DNA of 64,000 bases from Cladopsammia gracilis (taxonomy: Eukaryota; Cnidaria; Anthozoa; Scleractinia; Dendrophylliidae): NCBI GenBank assembly GCA_022457155.1, contig JAJGOT010000605.1, positions 186,001-250,000 of the forward strand, given 5' to 3'. This document shows positions 19,746 to 32,700 of the stretch, in pieces. The first letter of the stretch is position 1. Each line of letters starts with the position of its first letter. The notes under the pieces were generated by a model. It was not told the DNA's origin. It saw only the letters and a list, made by a program, of their open reading frames with translations, and searched no databases. A program made the position numbers and the translations under genes.

Positions 19746-21300
19746 AAGAGACTAGAGACTAGAGTATTCCCAAAGCTTATTCTGCATATGCAAATAATTA
19801 TGCTGCGCATCAAGAAACTGGGCACTGCAAGTACATGTCGCTAAAGACAATGGCATACCGGGCGATGCCTGGACGGTGCACGCTACTCCATGACTGGCAT
19901 CACAAAGTGTCCTGGGCGGGTGTACGCTAATCCATGACTGGCATCACAAAGTGTCCTGGTGGGGTGCACGCTACTCCATGACTGGCATCACAAAGTGTCC
20001 TAGGGGTATGGTACACTACTCCATGACTGGCATCACCAAGTGTCCTGGGGGGTGGTACGCTACTCCATGACTGGCATCACAAAGTGTCCTGGTGGGGTGT
20101 ACGCTACTCTATGACTGGCATCACAAAGTGTCCTGGTGGGGTGCACGCTACTCCATGACTGGCATCACCAAGTGTCCTGGGGGTATGGTACACTACTCCA
20201 TGACTGGCATCACCAAGTGTCCTGGGGGGGTGGTACGCTACTCCATGACTGGCATCACAAAGTGTCCTGGGCGGGTGCACGGTACTCCATGACTGTCATC
20301 ACAAAGTGTCATCGCCGAGAATGCGGCGACATATTGGGGACCCTCTTACGGTCCAGAGCGCTAAATTTGAAAAGCTTCCTTCTGACAAAAGAGCCAAATC
20401 ACAAAGAAAGTGGGGCAAAATGGCGAAACAAGGTGTATGTTTTACTCCATAACAAAAAAAATAAGTACTTTGACGTTACTCGATCGAGTTAAAGAGCGCG
20501 TCTAGATCTGGACTGCAAAACGCTTTGTAAAGAGCACGAGAAACAAAGCGCAGCGTACAAGCGTGTGACCCGTGATTTGCGCTCGCTATTTGGCAACGCT
20601 TTTAACTGAAAACCACGTTCTGCGGAAAATGTTTTTGCCATCGTACTCTGACCATTGCGAATCTAACGAGTCAAAATGAAAATCTTGCTGCACACGAATT
20701 TGTTAACTAAACGCTCTGTAAAGAGCGAGAAGACATCACGTCTTTTATAGACATTAGACGCATTTAAAATAACTTTAAAACCATCTAAACACTGTTAAAA
20801 CGCGGTAGTTTGATAAAAAATTTCGGTCTTCGAGTTTCTTCAGTCGTCCGCCATATTAAAGTTCTGTAAAGAGCGCGAGTAAAAAAGCGTTACGAACAAG
20901 CGAGTGACCCGCGCATCGTGCTCGCTATTTGGCAACACTTTTAACTAAAAACCATGTTCTGCGGAAAATGTTTTGCCATCGCGCTCTAACCATTGCGAAT
21001 CTAAAGATTAAAAAAAAAATCTTGCTGCACACGAATTTGTTGACAAAACGCTTTGAAAGAGCGCGGCCCGCCTTTAATTTCAGCACGATTGTTCACTTTA
21101 TCACACCTTGGGATTTACATCGCGTCAAAATGTGTAATTGGCAGTAGTTGAATCTGCCAAGAGACTAAAGACTAGAGTATTCCCAAAGCTTAATCTGTTG
21201 ACCAAATACAACCGACTGGTTTTGTATATGCAAATAATTATGCTGCGCATCAAGAAACTGGGCACTGTAAGTACATGTCGCGAAAGAGAATAGAGAGCTT
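19745..21300. repeat. two nested direct duplications
   Basis: AGTATTCCCAAAGCTTA..ATGCTGCGCATCAAGAAACT occurs at ~19762-19850 and ~21174-21290. Between them, a ~215-base block (CTCGCTATTTGGCAAC, AATCTTGCTGCACACGAATT) occurs at ~20515-20735 and ~20865-21065. No gene is recognised. Confidence 0.75.
19871..20320. repeat. ~44-bp minisatellite (CCATGACTGGCATCACAAAG)
   Basis: About ten units of ACTCCATGACTGGCATCACA plus AGTGTCCTGGNGGGGTG. Open frames here are repeat by-products. Confidence 0.9.
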
Positions 21301-21661
21301 AAGCAACGACGACGGCAACGCCATGAAAAACGTCACTTGAAAAAAGGATTCGCGCTTTTTAAAACTACTTTGCAGTTGTTCCAATTTTTTTAGTTTGTCT
21401 AATGTGTCTGGATTGTCCAGGAGCTAAATTTGAAGGGATGGCTTACCAGTTCAAATGGAGAAAGGAAAATTAACCGTCTCGTGTTCACGTTCTCCATAAA
21501 ACCTATAATTTGATCATTTGACGTTGTTGTTTTGGAGGGAACGGCAAACAAATGTACTAAACTGTAAAGCGCACGTGCAACACGTGCAGAGGCATTGTTT
21601 TCGCTCATTAAACCTATTGTTTTATGCCGTTCTCGCTGCCGTCGCTGTTGTGGTTGCTTAA
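21299..21661. mobile_element. foldback element TTAAGCAACGACGACGGC
   Basis: Inverted ends TTAAGCAACGACGACGGCAA and GCCGTCGCTGTTGTGGTTGC..TTAA. The interior carries no gene. Confidence 0.5.
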
Positions 21662-22750
21662 GGACGTTCGCGCCAATTGTTTATGCGCATCCTTACTGCG
21701 CACGCAATTCATGTCGCAACGCCATGCAACGTCATGCACGAGCGCGCGCGCAAAGGAAGAAATCTATTCACATGAAGGGATGGTAGCCGTTACGTTAACT
21801 TTGCTTTGATTTAACTCGCTTGGATGGTCGGTGACCCCTATGTTTTTCTTTATATATCACTTTCTTTACCGATTATCTACAGTTTGTGAAAAAAAGAAAA
21901 AAATCTGTTTTGTAGAAGTTTGACTTTTTTTTCTTTTTTTATCCACGCGACGTCGAATTGCACTCATATCTCAGCTGTATGTTGTTTCCGAATGCCCTCT
22001 TTAAAGGGTTAACTCATTTAAAAGTTGAAAACAGTTCGAATTATTTACGAATCAGGCCTACTTAGATAACATCTGAATATAATAGTTTCTCCCCAGCGAT
22101 TCATCTTTGATATTGTTTAACAAAAAGCCATGGACACCATGTCATCGTGTTACGAGGACTAACTTTTCAAAAACAGGGTATATTTCTACACACTATATCT
22201 CTTAAATCAATTCGGTGACCCCCAATTTTTTTACATTTCTGACATCAGTAACTCATTATCAGACCGTAGCATAAGTTTGAAAAAAATCTGTCTTGTAGAA
22301 AATATTGCAGTGTTTTAGATTTTTGAAATGCAATAAAATAAGAACCAATGAAAATTTAATGAATGTAAAAAACGTTAATACAGCGCTATCAACCCTATTT
22401 TCCCGTCATCTTCTCCTTGCCTTAACTAAATACGTGCATCTTACTGTTAAATTTAAGATAAATTATGGCACGGCTTGGATAAATATGTGCATATCTTAAA
22501 TAACTTTGTTTTTCACGTAATCCAAGTCGTTCAAGTATTCGTTTACACTGAACCTTTTATACGGGTGCCGTATTTTAATACAGTAAAGACACGCTTAAGA
22601 AGGATGACCTCTTTAAACCGGGGGGATTTTTGTACCATTTTGTTCTAGCCGTGCCATTTTATCCCAGCCGTCACTTAGAACGGAACTGAACTGGACGTGC
22701 CAAAATGTGAAAGACGTAAGTGTTCGACATGTCGCTTCCGAAAAAAAAAA
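21662..22750. other. intergenic, between convergent genes
   Basis: AT-rich, no coding signal. It contains the presumed 3' UTR of the peroxidase. Confidence 0.5.
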
Positions 22751-23107
22751 TCATGAGAGATCATGGACCACAACGTCGTCGTCAACATAACTTTTGTTGT
22801 CTATTCCTGCTTCCTTAATTGGGACAACCTTAGTCGTCTTTTGCCGCGAGCGGTACCAAAGCCATAACAGGATAGCCACAAGTATTACCACCACCACAAA
22901 CATGACAACACTTATCGCTATTAGCCCATTTCTCACGGTCGTATTGGCCTCCGTCACCGAAGGATCTTCAGTTTTCGGTACACACTGGAAATCTTTCACG
23001 CCTGCGCAGTATTGTGTCGAGTAGAACACGTTATCTGGCGCGGATTTGAATCCAGTGTTGAGGCGGATGATTCTGCTGAGCGTCAGGAAGTTCACTTTAT
23101 CGATTTC
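22751..23107 (-). CDS. peroxidase exon 13, membrane helix and tail
   Basis: Encodes the last peroxidase helix ([12 protein letters not shown]), two Cys, an N-glycosylation site (ANTT), a membrane helix ([20 protein letters not shown]), then YRSRQK and an acidic tail. Stop TGA at 22751-22753. A weak ATTAAA lies about 175 bases downstream (22572-22577). Confidence 0.92.
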   Translation of the reverse strand, partial: EIDKVNFLTLSRIIRLNTGFKSAPDNVFYSTQYCAGVKDFQCVPKTEDPSVTEANTTVRNGLIAISVVMFVVVVILVAILLWLWYRSRQKTTKVVPIKEAGIDNKSYVDDDVVVHDLS

Positions 23108-26100
23108 CTGTCATTGTGAAGCAAATGCGTATGGTTAAAATTCGCTGCATTTAGACTACGAGTAGTCCCTCCTTTTTCCTCAGGGATAGTAGAGCGAGCG
23201 AAACGCGAGCGCGCGTCTCGCCTCTCTCGCCTGGGGTGATTTTCACGCGCGCTCGCGTTTCGCTCGCGCTACTATCCCTGAGGAAAAAGGAGGGACTACT
23301 CGTTGTCTACGCTGCGTTGGAAATTACCGTGAAGCATGCGAATTGGGAATTTTTCCTATTTTGCGGGAACACATTTTTGTGACCAGGGATGGCTGATATT
23401 GCTGATATTAATTTTTGCGATTTCTGATTCGAGCAGTGGAACACGGGTTCTGCGGACGAGGAAACAGCTAACACTATAGTTTACATTAGAAGTATAAACA
23501 ACACACTAACTTAGCCAAAATAAAGCCTCCCTTTTCCTCACTGACAGTGCTAACGCTTTTCTTCGTACCATTCTATGGTTTTGGGACGAGTTTTAGTCTT
23601 AGGAAACAATCTCTTTGGCTATTAACTCAGAAGAGCACTATTAAATAAAATCACCATGGCAGCGCAGCGCTGATACTTCAATTCCCCCGTCCATAGGTTT
23701 TAGACAGAACGGTTATAGAACGGTTTTCAATTGAGCGTCGAAAGTAATTTCACAGTTGCGTTGGTTTTGCATTGCTACACTTTGTGATTGGCTAAAAAAA
23801 TCTCGCGCCAATTTCTCAACCAATCAGAAGTAAAAACGAAGGCAATCGCTACTTGCACCCACGCGTTTTCCCGCTCTTGGCGACGGCAACAATCTACATG
23901 AATTTGATTCAAGCTCTGATTGGTTCATCGTATGGTCAGGGACTACTATGATTGGCCAGAGTAATTACGTCGGTTTTAGATTTACGACACTTTATTAAGC
24001 CGCTCAGTATAATAAAGGCCGACACACACTAGGGGACATGTTGCAGGAACATAAAACGGGGACAAGCCCCCTCGTGTGCACAGCGTAGCCGCATGTTGCA
24101 GGGACAGTACGCATGCTGGTGCACACAAAGCGCATTGAGGTATAAAAATTACAGAAATCACTGAGGGCGCCTGCTACTGAAAGCTCATGGGATAATCAAT
24201 GGCGCGTTTTTATTGGTTCATTTCTATTTTGTAGCGGGGACAGTTTGCAAGAGCAGTGCACACGATACGACATCGAAATGGGGGTCATTTTGTCCCCGCT
24301 TCATGACGTACGAATTCAAACCAGCTGAATTTCATGCAACATGTTGCGGGGACAAAATTGTGCCCCCACAACAGAACTTTTTCGCAAAAACGGGGATGTC
24401 ACACGAGGAAAACTGTCGCTGCAACATGTCCCCGCTTCATGTCCCCACAACATGTCCCCTAGTGTGTGCCGGCCTTAAGAGTAAGGTGATAATACTACAT
24501 TAAGTTGTACCTCTTTTGACAGATGACGCTCATACCAGAACCTGTCACCGTCTCTGATTCTCAAAAAATTACGCATCACAATTCTGAAAAAAAAAAGATT
24601 CTTCTACAACCCAATCGAAAGGTTAAGTTATTTCAACTTACTACGATTTACTGAATGAGCTGGAATTGGTCGTGCGAAGATTAGATTGGAAAATTTCCCA
24701 GCAAATCAGAACCGCGCCCGAAACGGCTTTCTCATGCGGATAAGCATCCCGTCCAATCAGAAATCTCCTGTCAGAAAATATTTTCAGAGCCCTACTCATA
24801 GGAGACAGAAGCTGAGTTTGTTTGATTTAGGCTTTGCTCCTCCACTGCCATCCTCGGAGACACAGGAGCAGTTAGTCGGGGCGGGATGGGATGGAACGGA
24901 ACGGGACGGGACAGGACCAAGTAAAAACACGACAAAACCCGGCGCGACGAAAGTTTCGCCCGTTCTTGGAAACTTTCGTCGCGCCGATTTTTCCCGGATT
25001 TTTCCTTCGTTGGGTCTAGACTTACTGCCCCTGGTACTCCGAGGGGCAAATATAAACCTCAAAAGCTAAGTCAGATTTCCGATCTCCATTTTCCATTTCA
25101 TTCAACGAACAATTCTTTAGATAAAACAATATCATAGTCAGCGTTTTTATACCATAATACCATTTTGTTAGCCCTCAACTCTTCAAGGTATATCGTTCTT
25201 TGATCCCTTTACAGTTGGACTAGATGTGAACAATGCACCAACTAGCATATTTGTGGCCAATCAGAAAAGTTGCAGGCCGACTTCTGTATTAGTTTTGAAA
25301 ACTATATCCTAACGCTGTACGTAGGCTTATAGCTTTTACTCACGTTCTGAAAGTCGGGCCCATCTCACTACCCTCTTCGTGGTCCTCGGCCAAGCCTCCT
25401 ACCCATAGGTCAACATTGTTTATATCCTGATAAAGATCTTTCATCTTCGACGCAGCTTCCGAATCTTTTGTGATCTCTGAAAAACTGGTAAGTCCTTCAA
25501 AAAAAAGAGAGAGTTAACCAGTCTTTTCGTCCAAACGTTGGAGCGATTATAGAATTCAGGGACGTTTGTTTGGCCCATCTGACATGTATCAGAAGTCTCA
25601 GAACGCTATCTGGAACAAGGCATAAAACGATGGGCATTATTGTGATTCAGTGAGATATAAGAAAGTGGCTTTCTATTCCATAATTTAGCTCAAAAGTTAA
25701 AAACCGCTTTTGTATAAAAAAGAAATAAAGACTTGGGATCATTTTGAGTATTAAGAAAGTTTTCTCAGGACGAACTTGGCTGAACGATCTGAAAAAATTA
25801 ACAAGTTTTGATGAGATGAGATCTGGGGAAATGAAACGAGATGACGTACGCCTGACTTGATACTAGATAGGATATATTTCTGTGCTGTAGGAGAAGTTAT
25901 AATTAGGATAAAAAGCAAAATAGATAAGACGGGATGAGAAGCGAAGACGAGAAGAAACAAGATTTATATTAGAAAAGACGAGATGGGTGGGAGATCAGAC
26001 AAAATGATATGATATGAGACGAGAACCGGGATCAGATGGTAGATACGATCTTGATGACATATGAGCTCTACTATGTGCCGACTCGTGAATGCAAAACGTT

Positions 26101-29100
26101 CGAACCCTTCCCTCTCCTAGACGGTTTGCTACACCGACTACCCCCCCCCCCCCCGCCCCCCACCCCTTGCGTAACTCTCAACCACCTCTCCCTGACCGTT
26201 ACATATCGCGGGCTCAGTGGAACTCGTTCAACGCTTCGCGTATTCACAAGTTTAACAAGCGACGTAAGTTGGGCATATTAGACAAGGACCTGGGTTCTAG
26301 TGACGTCATTACTGTGTTTACAACTGAGCGCGTCACTCGTTTTACAGTGGAGTTTTGGCAACTTGTGGAAGGATAATTTCGATTAAATATAGCTGGAATC
26401 GACGCGTATTTTTGCCCCGGGTTCGTCCCCTTCTCCGCGATGTTTATTGTGATCGAACACACGAATGACGTTACAAATACCCTTTTGGCCGCGCTCAAAA
26501 TGTCGCAAATTTGTGGCCCCGGCGGGAGTTTTCAAGCCGCTAAAAATAGCGAATCCTCTCCGCGCAAAAGAGGAAAACGACTGAAAATGAAATAAAGGTG
26601 ATATAAACAATATAAAACCCTAAAACAAGACGGTAGTGAAATTTCACTTCATGTGCATTTTAAGAATGACAACAAAGCGGATAAGATGATCACAGTGATA
26701 TTATATGTGATGTAGCGACAAAAAGTAAAATGTGATCATAATGAGATGAGACGAGATGATATGAAGTCATCAACACGACATAGATGCCATGTGAGCTAAC
26801 GAGCTAAATTATACACGCTCGTTCCATCGGTACAAATTTAGTCATATGAAGGAATAAGAACTTGCAACCGGCGCTAATGTCTGTTACCAGTCACAAACCT
26901 GTTAAGCCAAGCGCTTTTCTCACAGTGTTGTAGTCCGGCAAACCATGATCTCTTCCACGCTGTATGTTCTTTGAAGCCAGATCTGAACCAAGTTGACGAC
27001 CGGATGGAAATAAGGCATTTCTCATATCATCCACCATCTAGTTGAACCAAAGATGTAAAACAAAGCAATTTTATAGGCTCTTAATGACATTGTGGAACCT
27101 TAATTTCAGGACATTGCTCGTTCCAGACACTACACGGTTGTTGTCCTGGTAGCCTCCTGTAGCTTATAATTAGGCTCCGTTCAGACACGGTGTTCTGTAA
27201 CGGTGCCATGGTAGGGGCACGTATGTGAACGTAATTTCCTGGAGCACTACTTTCAAGGGTACTCTTGCAACGTTCGCGGGCACAGACAATAGTCTGCGCA
27301 CTATTCACTGGGTGCCCCAGACTCTAAATTAACAAAATGGCAAAATGGACAGCAGAAAAGGAAGATGATGATGATGACGATGATAATGGTGATAGTGATA
27401 AGGATGATGATGATGTTGATGATGATGATGAGTGTTCAGTGATGATGGCGATAGCGATGGCGATGTAATAATGATGGCGATTTTGTTGTTGTTGTTGATG
27501 ATGATGACGATGATGATGATGGAGACTGCGATGGCGATGGCGATGGTGATAAAGATGATGATGGTGGTGGTGCTTATATAACTAGCACACCATTAAAGTC
27601 TTGTGTCGCTTTCCAATAAAATTATGAAAATCAGCACCCGTTAAACACAAACCTTTAAATCGACCTCCTGTGCTGCTTGCCTCACTGCGCCTCTCAAGAG
27701 AGGGTCCAGTCCACCTTCCCTCGACACTCTTTCAGGCGAAAAGTAAGCGTCCCTCAGAGCAAGATTTCCATAAGGAGACATCGTACCATCCTCTTCATAT
27801 CGCCACAAGTGAGTGTTGACCTGACTGTGACCGAATCTAAGATAAATCAATTATATACAGATTAAAGGTTAAACCATTACACGAACGGATTGCATTCAAC
27901 CGGCTACTTACAGTTATCATTAGTTTTTTGTTGGCTGTTTCTACGTTCATGGTTATTTTAATCAGAAACCAGAAAACTGTACGCGAATGAAGAGTTTGTT
28001 TTGTTGGCAAGAATTTCCAACTATATCCTTCGCCTTTTCCTCCATATTGTGATCTAAGCAAGACACATTGCTGACACGACCTTACAATTGCAAAGAGAAG
28101 AGATCTACTAATTTCGCTCTCTCATCAAAACGAAACTTTTCTTTGCGTTTTAATGTTCCGTCCACACCAATACACATCGTAAACACTAACGTTTGAAAAC
28201 GGTCCCCAGAGTGAATATATTTTAAAATCTTCTGGAAACGCCGGCATCCATGTGAACGGGGTAAAGCTATTCTTGGGTGGTGGATGGTGGGTGGTGGGTG
28301 GTGGGTGGTGGGTGGTGGGTGGTGGGTGGTGGGTCGTGGGTCGTGGGTCGTGGGTCGTGGGTCGTGGGTCGTGGGTCGTGGGTCGTGGGTCGTGGGTCGT
28401 GGGTCATGGGTCGTGCGTCGTGCTTCGTGGGTTTTGTTCAAAGAGTTAATAAGAAAGAATGCCAGATATCAAGCACTTAAGTTTATTTTTTTTTGTCTTA
28501 TCCCACTCTCAACTCGCAGTTTAAAGATATAACAAGATTTATTATTCGACTGTGACGTCATTTTACCTTATAAGGGAAAGACAACACGCAAAATATCCGA
28601 GCGTATTACACAGTAGATTGTCGTATTACACCTTAGTATCCCAGTTTCAAGACACAAGCTGTTATAAATAGAAGAATTTCAGTCGAATAATAAATCCATT
28701 ATTCGATGGTTTAACAGATAATACGTGCGGACATTTTACTCATTGCTCGCATTTTTTCTCACCCCTGAGGGGCTCGAAAAAATACTACGCAACTCGTAAA
28801 ATATCCGCGCGTATTATCTGTTAAACCATCGAATAAGGTGTATATAACGGTCCACGGCTTAATCGAGTGAAAAACAATTTATCCATCATCGACTTTTGCC
28901 AGACATCCAAAAAACGAGCCTGCTCAGGCCTTAAAGTATCAACGTTACATTAACAGTCGTCAAAAGTGTTAGTAAATGTTAATGGAATAATGCAAAAACT
29001 TTGCATTTTTAATCACAGCATCTTCTTAAACCCTACAAAAACATTTCGACGTAAGGTTCCTTCTACTTTTCCCCCATATCCACAAATAAATTCCCTCCTG

Positions 29101-29697
29101 ATTACCTTTTCCCCGTTTCCTTACAACTGACAGTAACAGGGAAGAAAGATCCTAAGCAAAACTCTCGATGCCCGATAAAATGTTTATCGACAAAGTCGTT
29201 TTGCAAGCTCCAGATAATGGCCACAATTGATAAGCGTAATGAGATAGACTTAGTATGATTTGACAGAGGCCCAACTCGACCACATGGTCGACAAAATTGT
29301 TCAGTCTTTCATATCAACTAAAATGGTGTAAACCATAACAGCACGGATGTTAACAACGAAAACAAACAACTCGTCGGATGAAAGCAAAATGACTTTAGAG
29401 CCGTTTACACTGCCAAATAGTTGACTTTTTTAAACGACAGAAATTTCGAATTACCTTTGCCAGAGGGCCTTTGAAAGCAGCATAAAAAAGATGTATATGC
29501 TGTCAGTTGTTAATATCGATACACGATCACGCACGACCCACGACGAACGACGCATGACCCACCCACCCACCCACGCCATTTAGACAATTCTTGATTGTAC
29601 ACGTATAAAAGAAAGGAAATAAAGCCCTGAAGATGACTTAATTAGTTTCGAAAACGTTCTGTTTTTTCTTTTAACTTTTAGCCTTATTCTTGGTTTG

Positions 29698-29728
<31 letters not shown>

Positions 29729-32700
29729 CACCTACAAAAGAATTTTGATGAACTTCTTTTGTTCTGGCACCAACATGGCCGCCATGGACTTTGTCATTTG
29801 AGTCCCACAGGACTGAAGGTCACGTGATTGCAAACCATCAATAAATATGTTTTTTGAATATGTTAAAGATATTAATGTTATGATAATGTGCATATGAAGA
29901 TAAATTCATATGAACCGCGGAGAAAGATTTAAAGAGAATGTGATCATCATATCGCGGTTATACGGCAGCAACTGAAGAAAAACTAAAAAAAAATTCCTTT
30001 GGTCCTCGATTGGATTCATGACGTCAAACCGTTATTTATCAGAGGACATATAATGCCGAACTAAAATTTATTTGTTAAATATCCGTGAAATGATGAATAT
30101 GATAATGTGTATATGAAAATTAATTCATATGAATAACTGCAGTTATACCGCAACTGAAGGACTTCCAATTAGAGCCTGGAAATAAAGTTAAAGCCCATGT
30201 TCGCCTTGGGGACCTATATTTTGCATTTAGTCCCTAACACAAACAAATCGATTTTCCGTCTGTGAGAAAATCAGCCCGGGCGCGCAAAGTAGATTAGATG
30301 AACATGGGCCTTTAACGTTATGTTACCTGAAGGCTGCAGTTGACATCATGTTACTCATGCCAACGTCCACGTTCTTATTGTACCCCTGATAAGCAGGAAT
30401 GTGCTCTGTGCCCCCGAACAACGACGGTAGGTACTCACGAAACGTGATGGCCTGGATCTCAGCCGCTATCAGGCGACGTGCGGCCTGGAATATTTGCTCA
30501 TCAGTAGCCTGGGAACAAAACAAGTTACAATATATCTGTTGGCATGTTACATTCATATAGTATATATATCGATAAAACCTTGATTAAATAAATGTGCTCT
30601 TCCTTGGAGCCGTACAATTGCAAGTCTACTCAATTATGAAGCTAGAAATACTAATAAGTACTATTAAAAATTATAGTAATATAGGTTAAGTACAATTTAA
30701 ATACCATTTACAGTCAAACCGGATGTTCTTTTGCGGGCAACTTTGCAAATTTCCGCTGCAACATTAGTATTTTGATAGACAGTTTGCTTCGAGCAAGTTG
30801 GAAGTTACGCGAGCAAGTTGCAACTTTCGCGAGCAAGTTCCTATTTCAAACTTGTTGTCAGTTGCAAATTGCGAATTTTGTGAAAACACGTCCTTCTTCA
30901 ATTATGGCACACGTACATCGCAATAATACTACCTCGGTTGAGAAAAGAGAGAGAATAATGGTCGTCTGGTGTAAAACAAGAACAAATCGCACGCATTGTT
31001 GGATTATCAAGGGAAACTGTATCCAATATTGTAAACAGATTTTTACAACACAAGACATATTTTCCCTGTAAACCTGGCTGGAAGGAACGAACAGTTTCTA
31101 CTCCTGGCATCGTAGAGTTTGTGTAATACTGCAAGGTAACCAAACCAAGTACTTTCAATTCAGAAATCCGGCAACTGACCGCAAGCTAGTTTGAAATAGG
31201 AACTTGCTGGCGAAAGTTGCAACTTGCTCGCACAACTTCCAACTTGCTCGAAGCAAACTGTCAATCAAAATACCAATGTGTTGCGGCGGAAGTTTGCAAA
31301 GTTGCCCGCAAAAGAACATCCGGTTTGACTGTAAGACATATGTTATATATGCATGTAATAAGGTACAAGAAACAAGAACTATAAAGCTCAAATTAAATTT
31401 GATGTTTTCGAAAAGCAGCAAGATGAGTGGCTTGCTTAGCTGCAGGTGTTAGATCATTCCACGAGACAAAACTTCTAAAACTTCCTTTTAAGGGCTTATT
31501 CACCTCAATTTCTGAGAATGATTGTTAAAGGGGCTATATCACCATTTTTAGTGTCATTTTAAAAAGCAAAAAGATATATTTATGTCCGTGGAAACGCAAA
31601 AATAATGTCCAGTTTTGTTTAAAATTGCTTTACGAGTATAATGAAACTATAAACAAGTGTCCCTGACTACAGATGGCCAGGATGGAAATGGATTGCAACT
31701 TGAAAAAAATTGCCAATTCTTTCAAGTATTGTTCAAATGAAATGCGTTTTAGAAAATTTGCTAAAAACCTGATTATGGTTTATTCTTTCTACAAGAATTT
31801 ACTTGATATCTTGTTCTTCGCGTTTTAAAGGAATTTTGTGTTTGAAACAAGAGTGCCCAGTTTTAATTCTAGCAAAGTCTGAGACAAAAACATACAATCT
31901 GCCATGAGATAGCCCCTTTAAGCAACCCAAGTTCATTAGCTCCATCATCTTTTGTTTATGATAATTATTTCCATGCGCTAACGCCAATAACAACTTATTG
32001 TTGAAAGTGTAGATGTACAAAATGTACCTGAGGATTTGAACTTTTGTATTCATCGCAGAGTCTGTTGTGTTCGCGTACAAACAGAGTATGAAGTGCAACC
32101 AAACCCGGCTGTTCATTGGCTCGTGAGTCTCCTGCAGCAAACAGACGACTTGCGTCACGGCCAACTGGATTGTCATTCGATAATGCCTGCGTGTTTTCCT
32201 GTTTACAAAACAAACACACAAAATGAATTGTATTGTTTCTTCATGCAATTGATATGATTTTGTTCAAAGTTATTTGGCATCTAACGTTTGAGAAAATACG
32301 GAATTAATGACGGTTTATCTTTGTTTGCTGTTCGTAAAGATTGTATACCATGGTACCCAAAATAATTTAAAGCAACTTAAAAATATATCTTTCGAATCGA
32401 AATGTATGTTTACCTCTTCAACTTTCTATGGATGAAATCAGAGTGTGTTATCTTATACTTGGTCTTAATATGTAACTTACAGGTAAGAGTTCAGCAAGTC
32501 CAACTTTCAACTTTCCGTCTTTAAATTCACGTAGCGCCTTGTTTCTTTCTTCTGTTTCACCGTACACGACAGAACCATCGATGTAGGACGTTAGTTTGTT
32601 CACCTGTTGTCTTGAGGTGTTGGTACTTCGGCCCGTGCATCTAACGAACGACACAAAAAATGTTATAATTAAGATAGTTTGCCAAACTTGCTTTACATCC

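Noticed and set aside
19364..19825. 153-codon Cys/Ser-rich minus-strand frame and its plus-strand shadow
   Set aside because: Created by the ~59-bp minisatellite; open on both strands.
28082..28441. 119-codon frame of PTTHDPR repeats
   Set aside because: By-product of the heptamer array.
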